Shown here in pieces: positions 1 to 5,224 of a stretch of DNA of 6,234 nt. The stretch comes from Thermoplasmata archaeon (GTDB taxonomy: Archaea; Thermoplasmatota; Thermoplasmata; Thermoplasmatales; Thermoplasmataceae), in contig JAJZXT010000041.1 of the NCBI GenBank assembly GCA_021806355.1, forward strand, positions 1 through 6,234, given 5' to 3'. The notes below the pieces were generated by a model. That model was given only the letters and a program-made list of their open reading frames with translations, was not told the origin of the DNA and did not search any database. The stretch's first letter is position 1; the number at the start of each line of letters is the position of its first letter. The position numbers and the translations under genes are program-made.

Positions 1-221
1 GATTCATGTCCGACAATCATCTGACAGAATAAATCTTTGATCTACTGGATAGTTGGGAGGTGATGATTCAGCCTTTCAAAGGGGGCTATCAACAATCATC
101 CACCCTATATGCTGGCAGAAATCTGTGTGGTTCGAGAAGGAGAAGCGTGCTGCGGCACTTAAGAATTCACTCAGCTGCTCTTTTTCTGCTGAATGCGAAG
201 CACAATTTCGCTAATGAGAAC
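1..221. other. Left-edge region with no supported gene
   Basis: No frame here gives a convincing protein. A perfect Shine-Dalgarno-like GGGAGGTGAT lies at 55-64, but the only nearby starts (GTG 60, ATG 63) sit inside it, too close for normal initiation. The frame opened by GTG 60 runs into the gene at 258, yet its first 66 residues are rich in Arg, Ser and Leu and look unlike the rest. Another frame is open from TTG 53 to a TAA at 212-214 (53 residues) and has no recognisable content. The octamer CAATCATC occurs twice, at 14-21 and 92-99. The stretch could be intergenic DNA or the remnant of a decayed gene; I cannot tell which. Confidence 0.4.
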
Positions 222-222
222 T

Positions 223-236
223 CAAAAATATTAAGT
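223..236 (+). promoter_or_regulatory. TATA-like box for the gene at 258
   Basis: The AT-rich stretch CAAAAATATTAAG is centred about 28 bases before ATG 258. That is the distance expected between an archaeal TATA box and the first base of a leaderless transcript. There is no Shine-Dalgarno site directly ahead of ATG 258, which also fits leaderless translation. Assigned by position and composition only. Confidence 0.45.
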
Positions 237-257
237 TCTAAGGCATATTTATGTACA

Positions 258-740
258 ATGGCAGATGAACCAGAAATAACCAACCAGGAGAATAGATACT
301 GTGAAGCAATTGATCAGGTTATCGAAGCTTCACACGAATACTTTCTTTACATCGCCGAGATGAAACTTGCCATGGCATCGCTCGGGATGGCTGTAGCATC
401 CGGCACCCGACTGCAGGCCACCAGGGAAATATTGGATATGGCCGACACCCTTTTCCAGAATATCACCGATCCTGATTCAGTACTCCCGGATAACCAGAGA
501 AAACAGTTGAATCACGCCGATGAGGTTTGGCTGGACATGAAAGATAAGATGAGCAAGGGAGATCAGAGGGCTTCAAATTTGCTCAGTGCACATGCATTTA
601 TGGAAATGGCGATAGTTCATCTTATTTCCTGCAAGAAGGATATAAGGTTCAAGAATTCAATAAGTGATTATCTGGTAAATTATCTGGGAAAATTGAGTGT
701 TTTTATCTACAGAGAAGCGATAGGCCACGTGATGCTCTAG
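258..740 (+). CDS. Hypothetical alpha-helical protein
   Basis: A 160-residue protein of unknown function; I do not recognise the family. It looks almost wholly helical and soluble, with an acidic start (MADEPEITNQE), amphipathic stretches at about residues 13-45 and 51-68, a charged linker around 76-103, and helices at about 104-126 and 134-156. There is no signal peptide or clear membrane segment. I chose ATG 258 because a TATA-like box lies about 28 bases upstream and the composition changes there. The frame stays open back to GTG 60, so a 226-residue form cannot be excluded. Its TAG stop overlaps the TAG of the convergent SDR-like gene on the other strand. A helical-bundle protein of the Thermoplasmata is the most that can be inferred. 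Confidence 0.7.
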   Translation: MADEPEITNQENRYCEAIDQVIEASHEYFLYIAEMKLAMASLGMAVASGTRLQATREILDMADTLFQNITDPDSVLPDNQRKQLNHADEVWLDMKDKMSKGDQRASNLLSAHAFMEMAIVHLISCKKDIRFKNSISDYLVNYLGKLSVFIYREAIGHVML

Positions 741-1576
741 GGCAAATACCCTGAGTTCACGTAGTCCTCAAATTTTATTGGCTCCTTTATAAAACGCTTG
801 ACCGAGCTTGTTTCTCTATAGTAGTTCAGAGTGAGCCTGTGGAGCATGATTGGATCAAGAAATCCAGATTCCGATATCTTTTCGCCAAGATTTCTCGAAA
901 AGAACCCTGATTTCGCAGTTACTTCAGGAAATTTCTCCTTTCTGGCAACAATGTTCATGCAATTCACGAAATTGATCATATCTGTTGAGTTGACATCTAT
1001 GGCACCTGTTATTGCTGCAGATGACTTGATCGTAGCTGCGAGATCATTGACGTGAACAGGACAGATAGGTCCCCCTTCCGGAAAGGTTCTTACTCCTTTC
1101 CCCAGAATTTCCTTTATCATCCTGACAAACTTATCTTCTTTGCCGCCGAATGCGAAAGACATTCTCAGAATAAGGTGATTCTTTATGAGGCTCGCATTGT
1201 CTTCCCCTGTTCTTTTTGATCTCAGGAATTCATTCTGCCCGTAATGGACGTTTATGGATGAAAAATAAATCAATCGCTGGTTTTTGTCGATTTTTTTGAT
1301 TGCAGCCGACACATTTTTTATGCCTTTTACATTTATCTCAAAAAGTTCAGACTCATTGTTGGAATCTGTACCTGCCAGGTATAATATCTCATCATAGCCT
1401 TTAACTATGCTCTGGACGTCTTCCAATTTTGTGATATCGCCCTCAATCCAATCAAACTTAGAATAGCCATTATCCGCAATCTTATTTCTGGAAAGATAGG
1501 CTGTTTCATCATAGCCAAGCCTGTTCATTAACTCTTTTCCCAAGTATCCTGATCCACCAATAAATAATGCTTTCAC
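737..1576 (-). CDS. Atypical SDR-family NAD(P)-binding protein
   Basis: A 279-residue Rossmann-fold protein of the extended/atypical short-chain dehydrogenase-reductase group (NAD-dependent epimerase or NDUFA9-like). The dinucleotide-binding motif GGSGYLG is at residues 7-13. Arg30, at the end of the second strand, hints at NADP. Asp47 in EGDIT fits the adenine pocket, and LYLAG at 65-69 and NVKGIKN at 82-88 match family positions. The active-site serine region is YFSS at 104-107. The expected YxxxK appears as FLRSK (117-121), so the catalytic Tyr is replaced by Phe, which suggests a non-catalytic or altered role. RMSFAFGGKEDKF (138-150) and PVHVNDLA (173-180) match the NDUFA9-like pattern. 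The start is GTG at 1576; no Shine-Dalgarno site is visible, but a TATA-like box lies about 22 bases upstream. The substrate is unknown; an NDP-sugar, a quinone-related partner or a purely structural role are all possible. Confidence 0.85.
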   Translation of the reverse strand: MKALFIGGSGYLGKELMNRLGYDETAYLSRNKIADNGYSKFDWIEGDITKLEDVQSIVKGYDEILYLAGTDSNNESELFEINVKGIKNVSAAIKKIDKNQRLIYFSSINVHYGQNEFLRSKRTGEDNASLIKNHLILRMSFAFGGKEDKFVRMIKEILGKGVRTFPEGGPICPVHVNDLAATIKSSAAITGAIDVNSTDMINFVNCMNIVARKEKFPEVTAKSGFFSRNLGEKISESGFLDPIMLHRLTLNYYRETSSVKRFIKEPIKFEDYVNSGYLP

Positions 1577-1591
1577 ATAGGGTTAACCGTT

Positions 1592-1604
1592 AAACTATAA
1601 AAAA
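1592..1604 (-). promoter_or_regulatory. TATA-like box for the SDR-like gene; also a T-run after the upstream gene
   Basis: On the minus strand the 30-base gap between the two minus genes contains CGTTTTTTATAG, centred about 22-24 bases before GTG 1576, consistent with a leaderless archaeal promoter. The same T6 run begins two bases after the stop of the upstream gene, so it could also act as a T-tract terminator. A perfect 8-base palindrome GGTTAACC (1581-1588) sits between the box and the start codon. Co-transcription with the upstream gene remains possible given the short gap. Confidence 0.4.
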
Positions 1605-1606
1605 CG

Positions 1607-2560
1607 TTATCCCTCATTATCAACACCCTTAACGTTTGTAATTTCCAGCTTTCCACTTTTGCTATTCTCATTAAATTTACCCACGTTCTTGAGAAATAGA
1701 TCCTGGGCAGATTTTAAGATATAAAAATCAATGTCATATTTTCCTTTTTGAAACCTCACAACCCTCCTGAAAGTCAGGATATCTTCTATCGTGAGGAATG
1801 AGAGAAGTTCTCTCAGTCGTTCATCAAGCACCTCGCCAGAAAAGAATTCGGCTTCTCCCTTGATTCTGTGGATCCTTTCGTTGGATATATCTTCCTTTGA
1901 TTGGTAAACACAAACAATCTTTTCTTTTTCTGCGTATTTTACCTCCATGATATAATCTTTTTGTTCCATTTTTTCTGAATTATTGATCGGTTCAGGGTTG
2001 TACGAGATAGAGATAATCGACACCTTTGCATAACTGTTGAATTTCGAAAAAAGTTCCATAAACTTATCCCCTTTTCCCAAGTATTGCAGGGAGAACCCGG
2101 GGACGTATTTTGAAGAAAATGTAATCATTTTTGTAATGAGGGGTTCATCCGCCATGAAGTATCTAAGATATGCAACCACATTTCCATCCATAAAATGAAT
2201 TGTATCAAGAACTACAGACCTGATTCGGAGCGCCTGCCCCAGTGCCTTTAATTCGGAAAAATTATCTGAGGAGTCGGTAACTATCAGGAAATTGCCCATA
2301 TCCTTGTGGAGGATATTAGAAAGAAACATTGTATCTTCCCTTTTGAAGTCTTTTGGTTTTTCAAGATACATTACCAGCTTGACATCATCTTCATCAAAGA
2401 GAACCCCGCCAAAGAAGCTTATATTGAGTTTTCGTGCTGTTTTGAAAATTGGATAATCAGAACTCATGGAAACCACGAGTTGCCTGTTCTTATCGTCAAG
2501 TACCTTGGTATCTATCATCGCTGTTATCATTGGGATAGGTAATTTAAGAATTGCTATCAT
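1607..2560 (-). CDS. Hypothetical protein, 317 residues
   Basis: I do not recognise this protein. It begins with a short hydrophobic stretch (MIAILKLPIPMITAMI), too short and too proline-rich to be a firm membrane anchor, then appears to be alternating alpha/beta. Strand-like segments include NISFFGGVLF (46-55), VKLVMYL (60-66), NFLIVTD (90-96) and VSIISISYN (180-188). SSKYVPGFSLQYLGKGDKF (149-167) looks like a conserved-type loop and helix, and the C-terminal third (247-295) is helical with an aromatic/basic patch. No helix-turn-helix, nucleotide-binding loop or metal-binding cluster is evident. The start could be ATG 2560 or the in-frame ATGs at codons 11 and 15. It is transcribed divergently from PCNA and lies 30 bases upstream of the SDR-like gene. 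A ligand-sensing or regulatory role is only a guess. Confidence 0.75.
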   Translation of the reverse strand: MIAILKLPIPMITAMIDTKVLDDKNRQLVVSMSSDYPIFKTARKLNISFFGGVLFDEDDVKLVMYLEKPKDFKREDTMFLSNILHKDMGNFLIVTDSSDNFSELKALGQALRIRSVVLDTIHFMDGNVVAYLRYFMADEPLITKMITFSSKYVPGFSLQYLGKGDKFMELFSKFNSYAKVSIISISYNPEPINNSEKMEQKDYIMEVKYAEKEKIVCVYQSKEDISNERIHRIKGEAEFFSGEVLDERLRELLSFLTIEDILTFRRVVRFQKGKYDIDFYILKSAQDLFLKNVGKFNENSKSGKLEITNVKGVDNEG

Positions 2561-2579
2561 GAATCTAAATTTCGTTATT

Positions 2580-2595
2580 GTATCAAATCTGATAC
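2580..2595. repeat. Inverted repeat GTATCA-N4-TGATAC
   Basis: Perfect six-base arms flank a four-base AATC centre in the divergent promoter region. It lies 20-35 bases upstream of the minus-strand gene's ATG and about 70-90 bases upstream of PCNA. The symmetry suits a dimeric repressor or activator site that could control either or both genes. No binding protein can be named from the sequence. Confidence 0.35.
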
Positions 2596-2657
2596 AGATA
2601 TGTGCATCAAAAAAGAAAAATAATTAATACCTGCTTGTATAATACACCTACACAAGC

Positions 2658-2667
2658 GGAAAGTGAT
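2658..2667 (+). promoter_or_regulatory. Shine-Dalgarno site deciding the PCNA start
   Basis: GGAAAGTGAT ends four bases before TTG 2672. It closely matches GGGAAGTGAT placed five bases ahead of ATG 4478 in the same window. This spacing favours TTG 2672 over GTG 2663, which lies inside the site. Confidence 0.5.
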
Positions 2668-2671
2668 AATA

Positions 2672-3412
2672 TTGACAAAACTAACGATTTCTATAAAGAA
2701 TTTCAGGGAGATAATAGATCTATTGAACACTGTGGTTTCAGAAGCAAAACTGAAACTTGATTCAAAAGGGTTGAACGTCAAGGCAGTTGATAGTGCCCAT
2801 GTTGCTATGATTGATATGCAACTCAACAGGGAGGCATTTATTGAGTATGACGTGGATCAAGAGGATGAACTGGCAGTGGACGTGGATAAGCTCAAAGGCA
2901 TCATAAAATTAGCCTCATCAAATGAGAATATTGTAATCGTAAAAGAGCACGAAAGACTGAAATTCAGGATAGGTTCAATAAGCAAGAGCATCCCCTTGCT
3001 GGATAATTCTTCTGTGACAACACCAAAGGTACCATCAATTCACAGTGAGAGTTATGTTGTAATAAGGAAAGTGGAACTTGAAAGGGGCCTGAAGGCCGCT
3101 GAGGATGTTTCCGACGCCATCAAACTGATCATGAAACCGGATGAATTTAGGGCAAGATCTGCATCTGAGTCAGAGGACTCCGAATTGGTTCTTCAAAAAT
3201 CAGAGCTTGGAGAACTTAATTGCAATTCAGAGGTAAAGAGTTCATATCCTCTCGACTATCTGCTGCGCATCGTGAAATCACTGGGAAACTCAGAGGAATT
3301 AAAATTAAGCTTCAAGGATGATTATCCCCTTTCTATTGAATTCAAGAACTCAAAGGATTCTGCCGAGGGCATTTTTGGGTTCTTCCTCCTTGCTCCGAGA
3401 ATGGAGCACTAG
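2672..3412 (+). CDS. pcn: DNA polymerase sliding clamp (PCNA)
   Basis: Archaeal PCNA, the ring-shaped processivity factor that encircles DNA and tethers polymerase, FEN1, ligase and clamp loader. Its 246 residues match the usual length of about 245-250. The hallmark N-domain motif is LNVKAVDSAHVAMIDM (34-49). The interdomain connecting loop, where PIP-box partners dock, covers about 107-124 (IPLLDNSSVTTPKVP). The second domain begins near 128, and the family tail is present as FFLLAPRMEH (237-246). I chose TTG 2672 because a Shine-Dalgarno site lies four bases upstream and the first strand then begins right after Met. GTG 2663 (249 residues) is the alternative and would suit a leaderless transcript. 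It is first in an operon with two unknown polypeptides and a GINS-like gene. A second frame (-1) stays open across its 3' end from 3340 and continues past its stop. Confidence 0.96.
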   Translation: MTKLTISIKNFREIIDLLNTVVSEAKLKLDSKGLNVKAVDSAHVAMIDMQLNREAFIEYDVDQEDELAVDVDKLKGIIKLASSNENIVIVKEHERLKFRIGSISKSIPLLDNSSVTTPKVPSIHSESYVVIRKVELERGLKAAEDVSDAIKLIMKPDEFRARSASESEDSELVLQKSELGELNCNSEVKSSYPLDYLLRIVKSLGNSEELKLSFKDDYPLSIEFKNSKDSAEGIFGFFLLAPRMEH

Positions 3413-3600
3413 AAGCGGGCGCGGGGGGATTTGAGGAACAGGAAGCTGAGCCTGTAATTCTCAGCTTCCAAAAAAATTCAAAGATTTTACCCATAAATTC
3501 GCCATTTGAATTTGGCTTTTCAGAAGAAGCTATTGAAAAGGTTATCCATAAATTCCCGGAAGCCACAAAAACAAGAGATATCTTGGAGGAGATAGAATGA
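3412..3600 (+). CDS. Start-less open frame after PCNA, coupled to the next gene
   Basis: This frame encodes about 62 residues after the PCNA stop (EAGAGGFEEQE, then ILSFQKNSKILP, PFEFGFSEEAIEKVI and a final TRDILEEIE). It is open from 3340, in the -1 frame relative to PCNA. Its TGA (3598-3600) overlaps the next gene's ATG as ATGA, and its last codons carry that gene's Shine-Dalgarno site, as expected of a translated operon member. Between the last upstream stop (3337-3339) and position 3582, however, there is no ATG, GTG or TTG in frame. It may be read by -1 frameshifting from PCNA, start at a rare codon, or be a separate gene whose start was lost to a one-base sequencing or real indel (a G6 run lies at 3423-3428). 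I do not recognise the product, and the start given is the first codon beyond PCNA, not a claimed initiation site. Confidence 0.5.
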   Translation, partial: EAGAGGFEEQEAEPVILSFQKNSKILPINSPFEFGFSEEAIEKVIHKFPEATKTRDILEEIE

Positions 3601-3893
3601 ACGCCTATCAGGGAAAGCTCATCAATGCCCTTGTACTTCTCCTCTATCAGGACAGGTCAAGAGAGATATTATCCTCCAGGGATGAAGACGTCTTGCAAAT
3701 TTTCTCTGGAGACGTTAGATCTGCTGTCCAGGGATTGCATGATTTTGCTTCCAAGCATCAGGAAAAAACCACAATAATCCAGGACAAACATGGAATCTTT
3801 GAAATCAGGGTGTTTTTCATGTTCCCGGATCCTTCCCAAAACGCACAAAGAGAAAGATACGTGGAAAACTGGCACAGGAGGTTTGAAAGATGA
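3597..3893 (+). CDS. Hypothetical 98-residue protein in the PCNA-GINS operon
   Basis: A small, soluble, charged protein I do not recognise. It starts with a helix (NAYQGKLINALVLLLYQDRSREIL, split near residue 20), followed by a probable helix at 39-53 (VRSAVQGLHDFASKH), then strands around KTTIIQD and GIFEIRVFFMF (58-76), and a basic C-terminal helix (85-98). GGAGG at 3585-3589 lies seven bases ahead of the ATG. Its start overlaps the preceding TGA as ATGA, and its own TGA overlaps the GINS-like ATG in the same way, so the three frames are probably translated together. Its position between PCNA and a GINS-like gene suggests a replication-linked role, but that rests on context alone. I could find no PIP-box in it by eye. 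Confidence 0.75.
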   Translation: MNAYQGKLINALVLLLYQDRSREILSSRDEDVLQIFSGDVRSAVQGLHDFASKHQEKTTIIQDKHGIFEIRVFFMFPDPSQNAQRERYVENWHRRFER

Positions 3894-4309
3894 CTGAAAT
3901 GGATGAGCTCAGGCAGGCGCTGAGAATTGAAATGAGTTCCAGGATGATAAGAAAGGAAAACATCAAGGTATTCTCTCATATTTCAAGAAGAATAGCATTC
4001 CTTGCGAAAGAGACATCATCTGATCTACAGAGGAGGGATATCGACTCATTCCTACAAATGAAGGAGGAACTTGGGGTGTTAAAAAGAGGATTGTCCACAC
4101 TTATTTCCGAGCGAATTGGGAAACTACTCAATCAGGCAAGATTCAATCTTCTGTTGAAGGAGAGGGAGGAATTATTATCAGGGCTGACAGGGATAGAAAG
4201 GGATATTTTCTGGGATTCGAAGGGAAAAATCGAATATTGGATTTCAGTAATACTGGAGAATTATGCCATCAATGTTTTAGCGGAGGCAGGAAATAATGGG
4301 CTCCAGTGA
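3890..4309 (+). CDS. GINS-like replication protein (possible Gins51/Gins15 helical domain)
   Basis: A 139-residue all-helical protein that resembles the helical A-domain of archaeal GINS (Gins51/Gins15 type), a partner of MCM and Cdc45/GAN in the replicative helicase. The best matching stretch is a long helix ending in TLISERIGKLLNQA (70-83), the position of the family's LI-xx-R-xx-K-I core. A short helix-turn around LTGIERDIFWDS (99-110), like the family's 'LTPEE' turn, follows. An N-terminal helix (1-17) and one at 45-68 complete the bundle. The small beta B-domain usual in full-length Gins51 is missing, so this would be a short or divergent member. AGGAGG (3876-3881) lies eight bases before ATG 3890, and the start overlaps the preceding stop as ATGA. 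The PCNA operon setting supports the call. A generic helical protein is the alternative. Confidence 0.55.
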   Translation: MTEMDELRQALRIEMSSRMIRKENIKVFSHISRRIAFLAKETSSDLQRRDIDSFLQMKEELGVLKRGLSTLISERIGKLLNQARFNLLLKEREELLSGLTGIERDIFWDSKGKIEYWISVILENYAINVLAEAGNNGLQ

Positions 4310-4333
4310 ATTTCGTAATACGAAATTATTTTT
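4309..4333 (+). terminator. Hairpin plus T5 after the replication operon
   Basis: AATTTCGTAATACGAAATT (4309-4327) is a perfect palindrome around a single central A. As RNA it can form a 7-bp stem with a 5-base loop. It begins on the last base of the GINS-like stop codon and is followed by ATTTTT (4328-4333). Position and T-run suit transcription termination. The same symmetry would also suit a dimeric DNA-binding protein, such as the ribbon-helix-helix protein encoded downstream. Confidence 0.5.
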
Positions 4334-4477
4334 AGTGATAGGGGAAAAACTCAGTGTAGTACTAAGTTTACCAGAATTAATTATATATATAATATATTTA
4401 ATTATTATTTACTTTACTTACTTACACACTCACTTATTTCTAGAAAAGAAGAAAAGAGCAAAGGGAAGTGATTTCTC
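4334..4477 (+). promoter_or_regulatory. AT-rich spacer and probable promoter of the RHH/coiled-coil gene
   Basis: The spacer contains a long A/T-only tract (4375-4410) with the palindrome ATTATATATATAAT (4380-4393), the probable TATA region. After it come imperfect ACTT repeats (4410-4437, ACTTTACTTACTTACACACTCACTT split), and then a purine-rich leader. GGGAAGTGAT (4463-4472) is a good Shine-Dalgarno site five bases before ATG 4478. A frame from ATG 4296 to TGA 4481 crosses this spacer and would encode 61 residues with one hydrophobic segment and a KKKRAK tail. It has GGAGG nine bases upstream and an ATGA overlap with the next gene. The base composition makes a chance origin more likely. Confidence 0.5.
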
Positions 4478-5224
4478 ATGAGCGGACCGGGAAGACCCCT
4501 AAAGAACCCAGATGAAATTAGGGACGTAACAAGTGTCAAGCTCACAAGGAAGAACAGGGATTTCATAAAGGGAAATGGGATAAACCTGACAGAATTCCTG
4601 AATAAAGCCATCGAATCGGTTCAAGGTGCACAGGATTATGAATTGAAAGACCTAGAAAAGAAAATCATCAAGCTCGAAACTGAACTCACAATCTTGAGGG
4701 AAAGGCATGAGCAGATCCAGATAAGGATCCAGGAACAGGAAGAAATCAGGAGATCTCTTGAGGTAAGGGACAAGTATGAGGCCCGTTTTATGAGGAAATT
4801 ATTCCTTGACGGAAAGATACAGTTAAATAATCCACATATTGACTATCTCTCTATTGTCTCCGCCGATCAAGAGCTGCTAGCCGATATGGACCTGCATGGA
4901 CGGTATTTGCTTCCGAGGAGAGAAAAGATATCCAGGAACAGTGAAAGAATTCTCAAGAATATAGGGGCATTAAAAAGAGAACGAGGATATTTCATACCAG
5001 AACCTAAGTCATACCTGTCGGGTTCCTTCGAAGGACAAATCGATTTTGACAGGGAACAATTTAGAGAGGATCTACTCTCAAAGAAAATTGACCAGGATTC
5101 TCCGGTGGAAATCTTCATGAAATATAAACCAAGAATCTTGATATCATCAATAGCGGAAAGGGAAAGAAAGGATTTCTACAATTCCCTGTCATTGATAAGA
5201 ATTGAAAGGAATGGTGAATCATGA
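4478..5224 (+). CDS. Ribbon-helix-helix-like, coiled-coil DNA-binding protein
   Basis: A 248-residue protein with three regions. Residues 18-47 fit a ribbon-helix-helix fold: strand VTSVKL (18-22), helix KNRDFIKGNG (25-34) and helix NLTEFLNKAIESV (36-48), as in archaeal RHH regulators. Before it, GPGRPLKNP (3-11) resembles a minor-groove GRP/AT-hook-type tail. Residues 54-106 are heptad-rich and charged, a clear coiled coil. The C-terminal half (107-248) is charged, with PHIDYLSIVSADQEL and YFIPEPKSYL stretches I do not recognise. A dimer that binds DNA by its RHH and is held together by its coiled coil is the likely form. It may regulate itself through the palindrome at 4309-4327, but that is inference. 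Its stop is immediately followed by an insertion sequence, so the natural C-terminus may have been cut or replaced. Confidence 0.75.
   Translation: MSGPGRPLKNPDEIRDVTSVKLTRKNRDFIKGNGINLTEFLNKAIESVQGAQDYELKDLEKKIIKLETELTILRERHEQIQIRIQEQEEIRRSLEVRDKYEARFMRKLFLDGKIQLNNPHIDYLSIVSADQELLADMDLHGRYLLPRREKISRNSERILKNIGALKRERGYFIPEPKSYLSGSFEGQIDFDREQFREDLLSKKIDQDSPVEIFMKYKPRILISSIAERERKDFYNSLSLIRIERNGES

Larger units (their letters stand above)
2561..2671. promoter_or_regulatory. Divergent promoter region between the 317-residue gene and PCNA
   Basis: This 111-base gap separates two divergent genes and must carry both promoters. For PCNA there are two TATA-like candidates. AAAAATAATTAATA (2616-2629) would give a short leader that includes the Shine-Dalgarno site. 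TGTATAATAC (2636-2645) would place the transcript start near GTG 2663. An inverted repeat lies at 2580-2595, and an AAATTTCGT element on its left flank (2567-2575). For the minus gene no box stands out clearly. Confidence 0.5.

Noticed and set aside
53..214. 53-residue frame from TTG 53
   Set aside because: No usable ribosome site, no recognisable motif, and it is contradicted by an equally open overlapping frame.
60..257. N-terminal extension of the gene at 258 from GTG 60 or ATG 63
   Set aside because: The Shine-Dalgarno-like site overlaps these starts, the composition of the first 66 residues differs from the rest, and a TATA-like box fits ATG 258. Kept only as an alternative.
831..1055. 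74-residue plus-strand frame inside the SDR-like gene
   Set aside because: It lies wholly opposite a gene with clear Rossmann motifs and has no start signal or content of its own.
2575..2826. Minus-strand frame overlapping the PCNA start
   Set aside because: It covers both promoter DNA and the PCNA 5' end; its hydrophobic look is a by-product of the opposite strand.
3366..3385. Slippery heptamer for -1 frameshifting within the PCNA 3' end (TTTTTGGG region)
   Set aside because: It does not match X-XXY-YYZ in the PCNA frame, and a shift there would remove the conserved FLLAPR tail. Any shift would have to occur nearer the stop.
3342..3566. Minus-strand frame opposite the PCNA end and the start-less frame
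   Set aside because: It reads against the operon, has no promoter or ribosome site, and the plus strand has ATGA coupling evidence.
3669..3979. Two overlapping minus-strand frames opposite the 98-residue and GINS-like genes
   Set aside because: Both are explained as shadows of coupled plus-strand genes with good Shine-Dalgarno sites.
4380..4440. CRISPR-like or regular tandem repeat in the AT/ACTT-rich spacer
   Set aside because: The ACTT units are few, short and irregular, with no spacer-repeat pattern; low-complexity promoter DNA explains them.
2672..5224. PIP-box (QxxLxxFF-type) motifs in PCNA's operon partners
   Set aside because: Reading all the products by eye gave no sequence with the required hydrophobic and paired aromatic residues.
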